DNA of 64,000 bases from JBOGCH01 sp051656645. GTDB taxonomy: Bacteria > Bacteroidota > Bacteroidia > Bacteroidales > Marinifilaceae. The stretch is taken from contig JBOGCH010000045.1 of NCBI GenBank assembly GCA_051656645.1, positions 1 through 64,000 on the forward strand. The letters run 5' to 3'. Under the pieces are notes generated by a model, which saw nothing but the letters and a program-made list of their open reading frames with translations, searched no databases and was not told where the DNA came from. Position numbers and translations under genes: made by a program. Below are positions 10,301 to 17,307 of this stretch, one piece after another (the first letter of the stretch is position 1; the number at the start of each line of letters is the position of its first letter).

Positions 10301-10453
10301 TGCGCTGGCGTAAGGCCACACATAAGCATGCGGAGCAATTTTCCCCTTGCCTATAGCATATTGGCTTTGCCATTCCGGTTGTTGCGCTTGTGTAGTAAAC
10401 GCAAAACCTAGTGCCAGTGCCAAGGTTAGCACTTGCTTAAAAAAACATTTCAT
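7394..10453 (-). CDS. Exported beta-galactosidase, GH2 (LacZ-like)
   Basis: Large GH2 beta-galactosidase of the five-domain LacZ type: 1019 aa with a signal peptide (residues 1-23). The order is N-terminal jelly roll (about 60-240), Ig-like domain (250-350), TIM barrel (360-640), second Ig-like domain, and C-terminal beta-gal small-chain domain (about 740-1015). The acid/base is Glu480 in WSLGNEAGNG and the nucleophile Glu544 in ILCEYVHAMG. Unlike E. coli LacZ it is exported, so it would remove terminal beta-galactose from host or plant glycans in the periplasm. It is the first gene of a pair with the fucosidase. A possible -7 element (TAATTTTG on the minus strand, 10505-10512) lies 52 bp upstream without a clear -33 box. 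Confidence 0.95.
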   Translation of the reverse strand: MKCFFKQVLTLALALGFAFTTQAQQPEWQSQYAIGKGKIAPHAYVWPYASATDVKEANYASSPYYLDLNGKWKFNWVKNPDNRPKDFYKPSYYTGGWNEIDVPGNWERQGYGTAIYVNESYEFDEKFYNFKKNPPLVPYEQNEVGSYRRTFTVPESWDGRRVVLCFEGVTSFYYVWVNGHLLGYNQGSKTAAEWDVTPYLTKGENTLAIEVYRWSAGSYLECQDFWRLSGIERDVYLYSTPTQHIADFKVEATLDTATYKTGQLLVEATVAGATQQPTSIAYTVKDKNNNTVCSEEIPVRSRGLSNFINFKNKELPGIEAWSAENPALYTLVLELKENGKTTHITGTEIGFRTSEIKNGQFCVNGVPVLVKGANRHEHSQAGRTVSKELMEEDIRLMKQYNINTVRNSHYPTHPYWYMLCNRYGLYMIDEANIESHGMGYGPKSLAKDSSWLTAHMDRTERMYQRSKNHPAIVIWSLGNEAGNGVNFERTYDWLKSVDKTRPVQYERAEENYNTDIYCRMYRSVDDIKAYVSKKGIYRPFILCEYVHAMGNSVGGLKEYWDVFESEPMAQGGCVWDWVDQSFREVDANGKWYWTYGGDYGPKGIPSFGNFCCNGLVTAAREVQPHLEEVKKVYQNMKATLVNPRNVTVEVKNWNDFTNLDAFNLHWSVTTDKGDTIAQGIKTVNAKPHETATVTFGAVKLPSSCNEAFLNLNWTRKEAYSFIDTAHSVAYDQFVLSAKNNTLSALTKTKGVTFGIDNATGALNSLALNGEELLASPVTLSLFRPATDNDNRDRNGAYLWRKAGLNNMSQKALAVKQGKTSATTQVELINGKGDKVGTAQVTYSLQSNGALRIQGTVQPDTAYVSSMARVGITFEMNDSFNNITYLGRGNHETYADRKQSGTIGIHNTTPERMFHYYVTPQSTGNRTDVRWAEICNDNGVGVLLESPAQYDFSVVPFTDQNIETSRHINQLQRNGNVTIHMDAVQAGIGTATCGPGVLPAYRVQAEKTGFDFYIQPIKNK

Positions 10454-10805
10454 CTTAGTTTTATTTTATTGTTAGTGATTTATTGTATCATCTTTTCCGT
10501 TTGTCAAAATTAAAATAATTTTTTAATACTTCATCGAAAAGATTGATTTTAGGACTTTTACAGTATGTCCAAAATATAAATCAAGATAATTACAACATAT
10601 AGAATTCGCATGCAAGGAGTTGTAAAATAGAGACAGAATTGAATGGATGATGGATATTCAAGATTGAATTATATTCACGTAACGAAGGGATTTAACGCAT
10701 TATAAAAATAGATATTGGATTAATCGGTTATGAAAGTTGCAGAAGAATACAGAGGATATAATGTATGTTCTCCATTGTATTGACATTGCTTTGCATACAT
10801 ATATA

Positions 10806-10843
10806 TTGCTATAAACACTTTTTTGATATAGTGTTTATAGCAA
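10806..10843. repeat. Perfect 14-bp inverted repeat
   Basis: TTGCTATAAACACT (10806-10819) is exactly complementary to AGTGTTTATAGCAA (10830-10843) across a 10-nt T-rich loop. It lies about 350 bp upstream of the GH2 start and 400 bp downstream of the SMP-30 gene, so it is not the obvious terminator of either. It could be an operator or the terminator of an unrecognised small RNA; with loop T-run and a following AAATTA it does not look like a standard intrinsic terminator. Confidence 0.55.
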
Positions 10844-11146
10844 ATTATATACACAAATACATCTCTTCCCCACCAATTTTACTCATTCTTCTTTTATGCC
10901 ATTAAAATGGGGTTTGATTATAATTTTAATATGACTTGTAAGTATACTACGCTTATAGATTATTTGCTTTTGCGTGGCAACTTTAATGTTTTAATAACAC
11001 TGAAATATCATACTCAAATAAATTAAACATATAGATTATTCTATGTAAGTCCTTCCTAGTGTATATCAGTTTGGGTATGATAGATGTTCATTATTTCTAA
11101 AGTTTATAGGTATAGAGAAAGCTAGGATAAATTCTGCGTAGTAGTC

Positions 11147-11187
11147 ATATTGTCGCCTATTCTGAATTTTAGAATAGGCGGCAATAT
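11147..11187 (-). terminator. Hairpin downstream of the seven-gene ECF operon
   Basis: 17-bp stem with one G-T pair (11147-11163 with 11171-11187) and a 7-nt loop, 60 bp past the SMP-30 stop. There is no T-run on the minus strand, so it may act as a transcript end or 3' stabiliser rather than a classical intrinsic terminator. Confidence 0.5.
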
Positions 11188-11246
11188 GTTTCAATTAGGT
11201 TCTCTGTTGTCTATTTGTTGCAGGTCCAATTAATTCTATATGTATA

Positions 11247-12143
11247 TTACTCTAGTTGTAAACATATCCGATAAAGTGCTGTTCCAGCCGTGATATATAA
11301 AGTGTTGCCATCATCATTCCCAAAGCAAATATTTCTAACTTTAACGCCATCTGCAATTGTGATTATGCCTTCATACTTGCCTTCAGGACTAAGAATAACA
11401 ATCCCACTACTAGAAACTGCAACAAATATATAGCCACTTTTATGACAAGTTATACCATCAACCTCTCCGCTAATTGTTATCCTATATAGGATACTTTTGT
11501 TTTCAGGGAAACCGTTGGGATTAATATTAAATTGATAAATAGTATTAGTACCACTTTCACAAACATACAATTTAGATTGATCGGGTGACAAAGCTAAGCC
11601 GTTTGGCTTTACCATGGAATCATCAATAAGCCTCGCAGTGTTGTCTTCAGTTTTAATCCAGTATAATCCTTCAAACTCTAATTCTCTATCTTTGTACTGA
11701 CCTCCGTAATCAGGATCCGTGAAATAGATAACTCCTTGTCTGTTTACTATAATATCATTGGGACTATTAAGTCTACAATTATTATATGAATCAATCAAAC
11801 TTGTGATTGTTCCATCTTTTGTCAACCGAGCAATATCTCTGGTTTTATGACGGCATACCCAGAATTGAGTGCCGTCATAGGATATTCCATTTGCATTTTC
11901 AGATGGATCCAAATAAGTTGTTACGCCATCTTCTCTGCTCCATTTGTAAATTTTATTGCCAAAAATATCACTAAATAGGAGATATCCTTCTTCGCACCAT
12001 GTAGGTCCTTCAGTAAACTGAAACCCACTTGCTAACAATTCAAGTACTCTAGGTTGGGGTGCTTGGGATTGTTGTAATGTATCGCCCTGTGATTCACATG
12101 AAAGGCTAAGAAGGACAGCAATCAATAGTATATATAGTTTCAT
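11247..12143 (-). CDS. SMP-30/gluconolactonase-like lipoprotein
   Basis: 298-aa lipoprotein (lipobox LSLSC, Cys16) with a six-bladed beta-propeller of the SMP-30/gluconolactonase/LRE type. Recognisable blocks are EGPTW near residue 46, LNSPNDIIVNRQGVIYFTDP (about 123-142), PNGLALSPDQSKLYVCESG (about 180-198) and VDGITCHKSG. The Glu, Asn and Asp normally used for divalent metal binding have plausible counterparts, so lactonase activity is possible but unproven. It is the last gene of the ECF sigma operon, starting 12 bp after the helical repeat protein. Within that operon it might hydrolyse or bind a sugar-derived lactone, or act only as a binding propeller. Confidence 0.75.
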   Translation of the reverse strand: MKLYILLIAVLLSLSCESQGDTLQQSQAPQPRVLELLASGFQFTEGPTWCEEGYLLFSDIFGNKIYKWSREDGVTTYLDPSENANGISYDGTQFWVCRHKTRDIARLTKDGTITSLIDSYNNCRLNSPNDIIVNRQGVIYFTDPDYGGQYKDRELEFEGLYWIKTEDNTARLIDDSMVKPNGLALSPDQSKLYVCESGTNTIYQFNINPNGFPENKSILYRITISGEVDGITCHKSGYIFVAVSSSGIVILSPEGKYEGIITIADGVKVRNICFGNDDGNTLYITAGTALYRICLQLE

Positions 12144-12155
12144 GTTTTGATCTTT

Positions 12156-13325
12156 TTAATCAATTAATTCGCTGAGTGTCTCGTCAATCATAGTATTAAG
12201 GCAATTCTTCACTTTCTGTAAGTGATATAAATGAAGGTTTATCATCTCTGAATAAATTTCATTAAACTTGGCTTCGACGGCTTGTCTGTTTTTGGTAGAA
12301 GGAATTTTTATATTCTCTGTAAGTAATTTTGACAATTCTCTTGAATCAGATTGTAGACGAGGTTGCCACCCTTTAACAGTGTTACTACCAAATGTAACCA
12401 TTCGGTCAATGCGTCCATATAGATTGCGCTGTTCCGTAAGTTCTGTAAATTGTGTCTGTAAAAAGTCAATATTAGTGATTCTTGATAGCAGAGCACGCCC
12501 ACCGTTGAGTCCTTTGATTTGGGCTCTGCTAAATTCAATTATACGCACATCATAGGTCGCCGTAAATGCATTTGCAAGCTCAGTTCTTAATTTATCGCGT
12601 TTTTCATTAGTAGGATCTTTAAGATATTCCGCTTGAGCAGTACTAATGGCAGCATTATATTCCCTTTCTCTAACGCGGGATTCAGGATTTACAGGAACAA
12701 TCTCTGCACCTATTGCAATGAAGTTACAAATTATCTCGGCAAGAGCCTCTTCTTGCTTTATATTATTTTTTGCTCCTTCTGCATTGGGTTGGAACCGATT
12801 GCTGGTAAAGCGTTCCAATGAAGTTCGCATTCTTGCCTCACGAGAGTCTTCCGTATCCTTTATGTGCTCTACCTGTTCATTCAAAAATAGATTATAGTAA
12901 GTGTTAAGTGCTTCTTTAACAGCGTTCTCATTTTTTGACGATGAGTCTATCCTATAATTCTCAATAGCTTTCATAATTACTTGTCGCTCGTTATCTTTGT
13001 GGTTCTTGGTATTCAGCTCCATAAATGGAGGAACCCCACCCGATTTTACGGATTGAAACCATCTGTTGATATTCTTATCGCGATTACGAATACGCTCTTC
13101 GAGTTTATCTTTTTTTGTCTGAATGATAGCATCGTAGTTTTCATTCATAACTTTTAGTAGTGTGTCTTTATTAGCAATAGTTGGATTGTGCTTATATGTT
13201 GCAATAGCTTTTTTCGTATTCTTAGGTAGTGGTGGATGTTCGCTCTCTTGGGCTTTCACTATCGATGGATTAGTGATTATAATAGCTATAAAAATATATA
13301 GCAAGGTTATTTTTGGTTTTTTCAT
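12156..13325 (-). CDS. Exported helical repeat protein of unknown function
   Basis: No named family recognised. The start at 13325 (MKKPKITLL) gives a signal peptide ending near VKAQ; an ATG three codons upstream (13334) is equally possible. The mature protein is nearly all alpha-helical and charged. It appears to hold four degenerate copies of a roughly 45-residue module, with the pattern Y-x(3)-P-T-x(2)-N-K-x(3)-L, then M-N-x(2)-Y-D-x(2)-I and K-K-x-K-L-x-E. The copies lie near residues 38-85, 118-165, 226-268 and 332-378, counted from the upstream ATG. The same module occurs once in the neighbouring FGE-like protein (about 285-335). It lies in the ECF operon between that protein and the SMP-30 lipoprotein. 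A scaffold or partner role is inferred. Confidence 0.75.
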   Translation of the reverse strand: MKKPKITLLYIFIAIIITNPSIVKAQESEHPPLPKNTKKAIATYKHNPTIANKDTLLKVMNENYDAIIQTKKDKLEERIRNRDKNINRWFQSVKSGGVPPFMELNTKNHKDNERQVIMKAIENYRIDSSSKNENAVKEALNTYYNLFLNEQVEHIKDTEDSREARMRTSLERFTSNRFQPNAEGAKNNIKQEEALAEIICNFIAIGAEIVPVNPESRVREREYNAAISTAQAEYLKDPTNEKRDKLRTELANAFTATYDVRIIEFSRAQIKGLNGGRALLSRITNIDFLQTQFTELTEQRNLYGRIDRMVTFGSNTVKGWQPRLQSDSRELSKLLTENIKIPSTKNRQAVEAKFNEIYSEMINLHLYHLQKVKNCLNTMIDETLSELID

Positions 13326-13362
13326 AATTATCATATTAAATCTAATAATTTAGCTCTAGTTC

Positions 13363-15015
13363 TTACGAGTCAGTCCTTACTATCCTGAATCCAACATTAG
13401 AGAACCCTTTTGAGCCTGTTCTTGTAACATCGGATTTCTCACTGCGGCAATCATCTCTATCAGAGTCCCAGCTACCGCCTTTGATAATATATGAATCATT
13501 AGCATTTGTAGATGATGTCCACTCCCAACAATTGCCCCAAAAATCAATACCGCCGCAAGCACCTGTTGTCTGGCTGTAAGCGTCTACAGCAGTCAATCCA
13601 GATTCAGTTCTTCCCGAGTTCATTGTAACATCTTTAGGCATATGACCTGCTCCGAGAATCCATTCTTCGTCGCTAGGAAGACGATAGAGATGTGAGTTGT
13701 CTTGAGATGTAAGCCAGTCACAATAGGCAATAGCGTCACTAATAGTAATATTTACCGCAGGATAGTTGTCTTCTTCTTGATTATATATATAGTCTCCTTT
13801 AAATATAGCATATTCTGCATTTGTCACAGGAGCATAACCAATGTAAGCATTGGGTGCTAATGCTCCGCGTAGAACCATCCATGCATCATTTGGATTATCA
13901 TCTATTCGAGGATCAATGAGTCTGAGAAATTGTTGTTCTAACCTGATGTCTCTATTGTTAACCATTTCATCTACAATATTCTGCATCTCATCTATCAAGT
14001 TTTGAGTTTTAGCTTCTCGTTCCAATTCTCGTAGTTTTGCTTTCTTTCTGGCTACAACTTTATCGTAGCGAATGCCCATTTGATCCAATAATGACTTTTT
14101 GTTCTCGCTTGTCGGATTCATCTGATATTGACGAAGAAGAGCAGTGGTTGTAGCATCGAGTAAGGGACGATCTTCTTCTACAAGTGGTGCATCAGGGTCA
14201 TCAAATATCAATTCATCTTCAATAAAATCATTGGGAGTGATGAAACTGGCTCGCTCTATGGTCTGATGCACACCGAAATAGTGAGCCACTAACTCATTTT
14301 TGTAGATAGAGAGCCTATACCCTCCATAGATATCACATGGTAGGGTGGAGATATAGTAATCCTTTCCTTGAGTAAAGCTTGTATTTTTGGAAGTGCTGAT
14401 GGTGATAATATTATTGGCATTTGATATATTATCAGTACATGGCTTACCTTGTTCATCCCATTTCACTCTAACAGTTCCGCATAGTGCATAACCATCAACA
14501 CTCTCTAGTTCAACTTTGGTTACGCCAGACATTTGGAAGTTAAGTTTTATACCACCACAAATGGAATGAAAATAGAGAGAATCAGAGATTGTACGAGCCA
14601 CTGTAATTGCAGCCTCTTTATCATATCCACTTTCTACGTCAGTTTGAGTAGAGGGAACACTAACAACTAAACTTCCGTTATCTGAAGTAACGAATTTCCC
14701 TATTGGGAATATACCAAATAATGGTGCGTCGTTGGTGAAAGTACCTTCGATAACGTCAGAAAGAGTTGTAGTTATACCTGAGTCCTCTGCTTTCGCCGAA
14801 ATTGATTGACCATTATGCAGCAGTATTATAATATCCCCAACACTCCAACTCTTATAAAGTCCATCAGAGATAACTGCCGAAATGGATTGTTTAGTTAAAT
14901 ACGGTTCTTTATCTGTTGTAGATGCAAAATCTTCTATTTTCGAGCATGATGTCCAGATTAGTAGAGACAATAGTCTCCCTATGCACCAAATATGGTGCAA
15001 ATTAAAATTATTCAT
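13363..15015 (-). CDS. Fimbrillin-like / helical module / FGE-sulfatase-like domain protein
   Basis: 550-aa exported protein, probably a lipoprotein (Cys24, though Trp at -3 makes the lipobox weak). Residues about 45-265 look like the fimbrillin-family beta domain of Bacteroidetes (W-x(2)-G-D-x-I, FPIGKF, VSVPSTQTD, GGIKLNF). Residues about 285-335 carry one copy of the helical module repeated in the next gene. Residues about 390-550 are an FGE-sulfatase (SUMF1-type) domain: NYPAVNITISDAIAYCDWL, YRLPSDEEW, GNCWEWTSS, IIKGGSWDS, NVGFRIV. Only one of the two FGE catalytic cysteines has a counterpart (Cys523), so formylglycine-generating activity is unlikely; many proteins with this fold are binding or structural. 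It is in the ECF operon, 19 bp after the preceding gene. Confidence 0.78.
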   Translation of the reverse strand: MNNFNLHHIWCIGRLLSLLIWTSCSKIEDFASTTDKEPYLTKQSISAVISDGLYKSWSVGDIIILLHNGQSISAKAEDSGITTTLSDVIEGTFTNDAPLFGIFPIGKFVTSDNGSLVVSVPSTQTDVESGYDKEAAITVARTISDSLYFHSICGGIKLNFQMSGVTKVELESVDGYALCGTVRVKWDEQGKPCTDNISNANNIITISTSKNTSFTQGKDYYISTLPCDIYGGYRLSIYKNELVAHYFGVHQTIERASFITPNDFIEDELIFDDPDAPLVEEDRPLLDATTTALLRQYQMNPTSENKKSLLDQMGIRYDKVVARKKAKLRELEREAKTQNLIDEMQNIVDEMVNNRDIRLEQQFLRLIDPRIDDNPNDAWMVLRGALAPNAYIGYAPVTNAEYAIFKGDYIYNQEEDNYPAVNITISDAIAYCDWLTSQDNSHLYRLPSDEEWILGAGHMPKDVTMNSGRTESGLTAVDAYSQTTGACGGIDFWGNCWEWTSSTNANDSYIIKGGSWDSDRDDCRSEKSDVTRTGSKGFSNVGFRIVRTDS

Positions 15016-15034
15016 AATATGGTATTTTTAGGTG

Positions 15035-15481
15035 TTACTTTGTAGTAGGTCGGGATTTTGATAGACGTTCCATTATCTCCCGCTCTAACTGATAGATACT
15101 TTTAATGTCCTTTTGAGAGAGAAATTTACTGTATTCAATATAGTATTTTTGTCTTATTTCAAGTATTTTCTTACTTCGCTCAAAACGCTTTTCTATTTCT
15201 TGTTTGGTTTCATCATCATTTTTTGTTGATGCTAGGTTTGAATCGTTAGGTTTCAATCTTGGTCCAAGTGCCCATATTTCTTTTTGAAACTCCACGTAGA
15301 GATGTTGGAATTGCCTGCCTGTGTCGGCATTCATCGATAATTTTTGGACAATTGCTTTAGCTTGAACTTTTGCCAATTCTTCTCTTGTTAAACGCTCCTT
15401 TGACCTTTCCTGTCCCATAACGATATCGCAAGACATTATTATTGCTACTGTAAGCAGTACGATCTTGATTATAGCTTTCAT
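15035..15481 (-). CDS. Small exported Spy/LTXXQ-like helical protein
   Basis: 148 aa with a signal peptide (MKAIIKIVLLTVAIIMSC; a Cys at 18 makes a lipoprotein possible, otherwise cleavage after VMG). The mature part is helical and highly charged, starting LTREELAKVQAKAIVQKLSM and ending in a long amphipathic helix. It resembles the small periplasmic Spy-like proteins often found next to ECF sigma and anti-sigma genes in Bacteroidetes, where a chaperone or stress-sensing role is supposed. It lies 10 bp after the anti-sigma-like gene. No catalytic motif. Confidence 0.7.
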   Translation of the reverse strand: MKAIIKIVLLTVAIIMSCDIVMGQERSKERLTREELAKVQAKAIVQKLSMNADTGRQFQHLYVEFQKEIWALGPRLKPNDSNLASTKNDDETKQEIEKRFERSKKILEIRQKYYIEYSKFLSQKDIKSIYQLEREIMERLSKSRPTTK

Positions 15482-15491
15482 AGCTTGATTT

Positions 15492-15821
15492 TTAATTGTT
15501 CAACAAAATATCATCTTCATAAACCTCGATAAAAAAGGCTTGGTCCTGAGGCGAGAGCTTATTAAATGCTATGTCAATATCTGTAAATTGATTGTTCTTG
15601 CCAAAGTTGATGTTTAATAAAAAAACTAATGAAATAATAGCAGCTATACTTGCAACACTTCTAAGTATAATAGTTTTATATCTATAATCCTTTTTTTTAA
15701 TTACGGTTGCGTGGTTGCTTGCCTCTTTCCATATATCATCTTCCAATTTATCGAAGAAACCTTCTGGAATAGTGTAGGGAATCTTCCTATCCCTCTTATT
15801 TATATCAAAATTCGTCTTCAT
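15492..15821 (-). CDS. Single-pass membrane protein, probable anti-sigma factor
   Basis: 109 aa. There is a cytoplasmic N-terminal part with the IPYTIPEGFFDKLEDDIW motif common in small Bacteroidetes proteins that follow ECF sigma genes, one transmembrane helix at about residues 52-71, and a short periplasmic tail (LSPQDQAFFIEVYEDDILLN). The topology and its position 4 bp after the ECF sigma gene indicate that it binds and restrains that sigma factor. It is not a FecR-type anti-sigma and no zinc (ZAS) motif is seen. The role is inferred from synteny and topology. Confidence 0.68.
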   Translation of the reverse strand: MKTNFDINKRDRKIPYTIPEGFFDKLEDDIWKEASNHATVIKKKDYRYKTIILRSVASIAAIISLVFLLNINFGKNNQFTDIDIAFNKLSPQDQAFFIEVYEDDILLNN

Positions 15822-15825
15822 ACTC

Positions 15826-16365
15826 TTAATTATTAGAATTCATATAGTGTACTATTTTTTCCTTGGCAAAATGGTAATTTGCTTTGGCACTAGCCGACGA
15901 TGTATCTGTAATCTTAGCTATTTCATCGTATTCCATTTCATCATAGTAGCGAAGATTGAATGTTATCTGCTGTTTAGTGGGAAGAAGTGAGATTGCCTTT
16001 TGAAGTTTTATGCCCTCTAAGTCGCTATAATCAACGTATTCATCAGCTTTTATATTGTTAATCACTAATGTTGTACAGTCTAATGATACGATAGGCTCTT
16101 TATATTTACTTAATATCCTTAGAGCTTCATTGGTTGCAATTTTATATATCCATGTCTTTATGGAGCTATTACTATTGAACTGATTTAGAGCGCGAAATAT
16201 TCTAATAAATGCCTCCTGTGTCGCATCTTGAGCATCAATATGAGAGATAACTATTCGCCGAATATGCCAATATATAGCCTCCTTGTATTTAGACATAAGT
16301 AGTCTAAATCCTTGCTCCAGATTGTGTTTTATGGCATTAATTATCTCTTTGTCTGTTGTACTCAT
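15826..16365 (-). CDS. ECF-family RNA polymerase sigma factor
   Basis: 179 aa, normal for sigma-70 family group IV. Region 2 covers about residues 20-90 (DAQDATQEAFIRIFRAL, then WIYKIATNEALRIL). Region 4 covers about 120-175 (LPTKQQITFNLRYYDEMEYDEIAKITDTSSASAKANYHFAKEKI), containing the -35-binding helix-turn-helix. It directs polymerase to a small regulon, presumably including its own operon. It starts 16 bp after the small secreted protein gene and is followed 4 bp later by the membrane protein thought to be its anti-sigma factor. There is no SusC/FecR arrangement nearby, so it is not a standard iron or glycan transport switch. Confidence 0.92.
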   Translation of the reverse strand: MSTTDKEIINAIKHNLEQGFRLLMSKYKEAIYWHIRRIVISHIDAQDATQEAFIRIFRALNQFNSNSSIKTWIYKIATNEALRILSKYKEPIVSLDCTTLVINNIKADEYVDYSDLEGIKLQKAISLLPTKQQITFNLRYYDEMEYDEIAKITDTSSASAKANYHFAKEKIVHYMNSNN

Positions 16366-16381
16366 ATCTCCGTTTATAGCA

Positions 16382-16765
16382 TTATGATTTGGTATATAAC
16401 TTAGACTTACCCGATCGTATAACTTTAATGCGATTTTCTAAGTCTTCAGAAAAATGCTCCAATTCTAATTCTGCAACTTGTTTTGATAATCCAGTCATTC
16501 TTGCATACTTTTTGCTGCTAATGTACTTGTTATTTTTTAAGTATATCTCAATTAGTGCTAAGCGGTCTTTTGAGTTAAAACTGTTCCTATTAACTACTTG
16601 ATATTTCTCAACAATAATTGGGTGGTTAATATTTCTTATTGTATAATCATAACGAGAATTACGGAGATTACGTCCGAGTTTCCATTTTTGAGCAATAGCT
16701 AGTTCTGAAGTAAAGCTTAGTACTAATATTAGCATGCAGCTCTTTATTACTAATGATTTTTTCAT
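16382..16765 (-). CDS. Small exported protein with winged-helix-like C-terminus
   Basis: 127 aa, no named family recognised. There is a signal peptide (residues 1-25, ending AIAQ), a basic RLGRNLRNSRYDY-like segment, then a segment of about 60 residues (DRLALIEIYLKNNKYISSKK, YARMTGLSKQVAELELEHF) that reads like a helix-turn-helix or winged helix, ending in basic residues. A DNA-binding-like fold on an exported protein would be odd; the fold may serve protein contact instead, or the signal peptide may be an N-terminal membrane anchor. It is the first gene of the ECF operon, 16 bp ahead of sigma, so it is a candidate sensor or ligand. Confidence 0.65.
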   Translation of the reverse strand: MKKSLVIKSCMLILVLSFTSELAIAQKWKLGRNLRNSRYDYTIRNINHPIIVEKYQVVNRNSFNSKDRLALIEIYLKNNKYISSKKYARMTGLSKQVAELELEHFSEDLENRIKVIRSGKSKLYTKS

Positions 16766-16800
16766 GATCTATTTAATTAAAAGATTTATAATTGTCTTTT

Positions 16801-16812
16801 AGGTGATCACCT
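16801..16812. promoter_or_regulatory. 12-bp perfect palindrome before the ECF operon
   Basis: AGGTGATCACCT lies 36 bp upstream of the first start codon of the operon, on what is probably the 5' leader. Candidate operator or dimer-binding site; no known consensus is claimed. Confidence 0.4.
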
Positions 16813-16856
16813 TTAAAGGACGTTCTATACTATAGACCCACTTAAACGGTAAAAGT

Positions 16857-16875
16857 AAAATCACAATGTGATTTT
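16857..16875. promoter_or_regulatory. 19-bp palindrome before the ECF operon
   Basis: AAAATCACA-A-TGTGATTTT is a perfect 9+1+9 inverted repeat about 92 bp upstream of the operon's first gene. The half-site order (TCACA then TGTGA) is opposite to a CRP site. Candidate binding site for a dimeric regulator. Confidence 0.4.
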
Positions 16876-17172
16876 TTTAAAAAATATTGTTCTTTACTGA
16901 TTTGTTTAATGATATTATATGTGAAATACATTCATATTGGGTCGTTACATATAAAACTGTCAATGTTTAAGTTAGCAATTGTTTTATAGCTCTATATTTG
17001 TTTTAGTTAACTAATAATGTAATTATTGTCAGTGTTTTATGTGTATTATGTAATGAAGTGCTAACTTGATTTGATATCCATGAGCGGCTAGTATGTCTTT
17101 CTATCTTCTTAGATGTATAATGTGATGAGAAGTCCGAATGGATATGGTACTATTTGCTGATAAAATGGCAAT

Positions 17173-17206
17173 AAAAAAAAGAGTCTTCTTTTGAGAAGAC
17201 TCTTTT
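17173..17206 (-). terminator. Intrinsic terminator of tRNA-Phe (copy 1)
   Basis: GAGTCTTCT and its complement around a TTTG loop, followed on the minus strand by eight T. It lies 7 bp past the tRNA 3' end. Confidence 0.9.
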
Positions 17207-17212
17207 AGAGTG

Positions 17213-17285
17213 TGGTATCAGCTGGAATCGAACCAGCGACACAAGGATTTTCAGTCCTTTGCTCTACCAACTGAGCTATGACACC
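17213..17285 (-). tRNA. tRNA-Phe (GAA), copy 1
   Basis: 73 nt with a full cloverleaf: acceptor GGTGTCA pairs with TGATACC (one G-T), D loop AGCTCAGTTGGTAGAGC, anticodon loop CTGAAAA (anticodon GAA), T arm CTGGTTCGATTCCAG, discriminator A. CCA is not encoded. The gene body is identical to the copy at 25772-25844. Confidence 0.97.
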
Positions 17286-17307
17286 ATCGTTGTATTGATT
17301 ACGGATA

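Larger units (their letters stand above)
10454..11246. other. 793-bp gap between two minus-strand operons
   Basis: AT-rich and without a convincing coding frame. It holds the GH2 upstream region, one perfect inverted repeat (10806-10843) and the terminator hairpin of the SMP-30 gene (11147-11187). No tRNA or known riboswitch was recognised. Confidence 0.6.
16766..17172. other. Upstream region of the ECF operon
   Basis: About 400 bp, AT-rich, with no credible gene. It must hold the promoter of the minus-strand operon. No housekeeping TAnnTTTG box was found in a good position, consistent with control by the ECF factor itself. Two palindromes are listed separately. Confidence 0.55.

Noticed and set aside
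13363..15015. Formylglycine-generating enzyme that would mature the sulfatase at 10-1410
   Set aside because: One of two catalytic cysteines is missing, the protein is exported, and the sulfatase is the Ser type served by the radical-SAM maturase.
16857..16875. CRP/FNR-type site
   Set aside because: Half-sites are in the reverse order (TCACA then TGTGA) and only one base apart.
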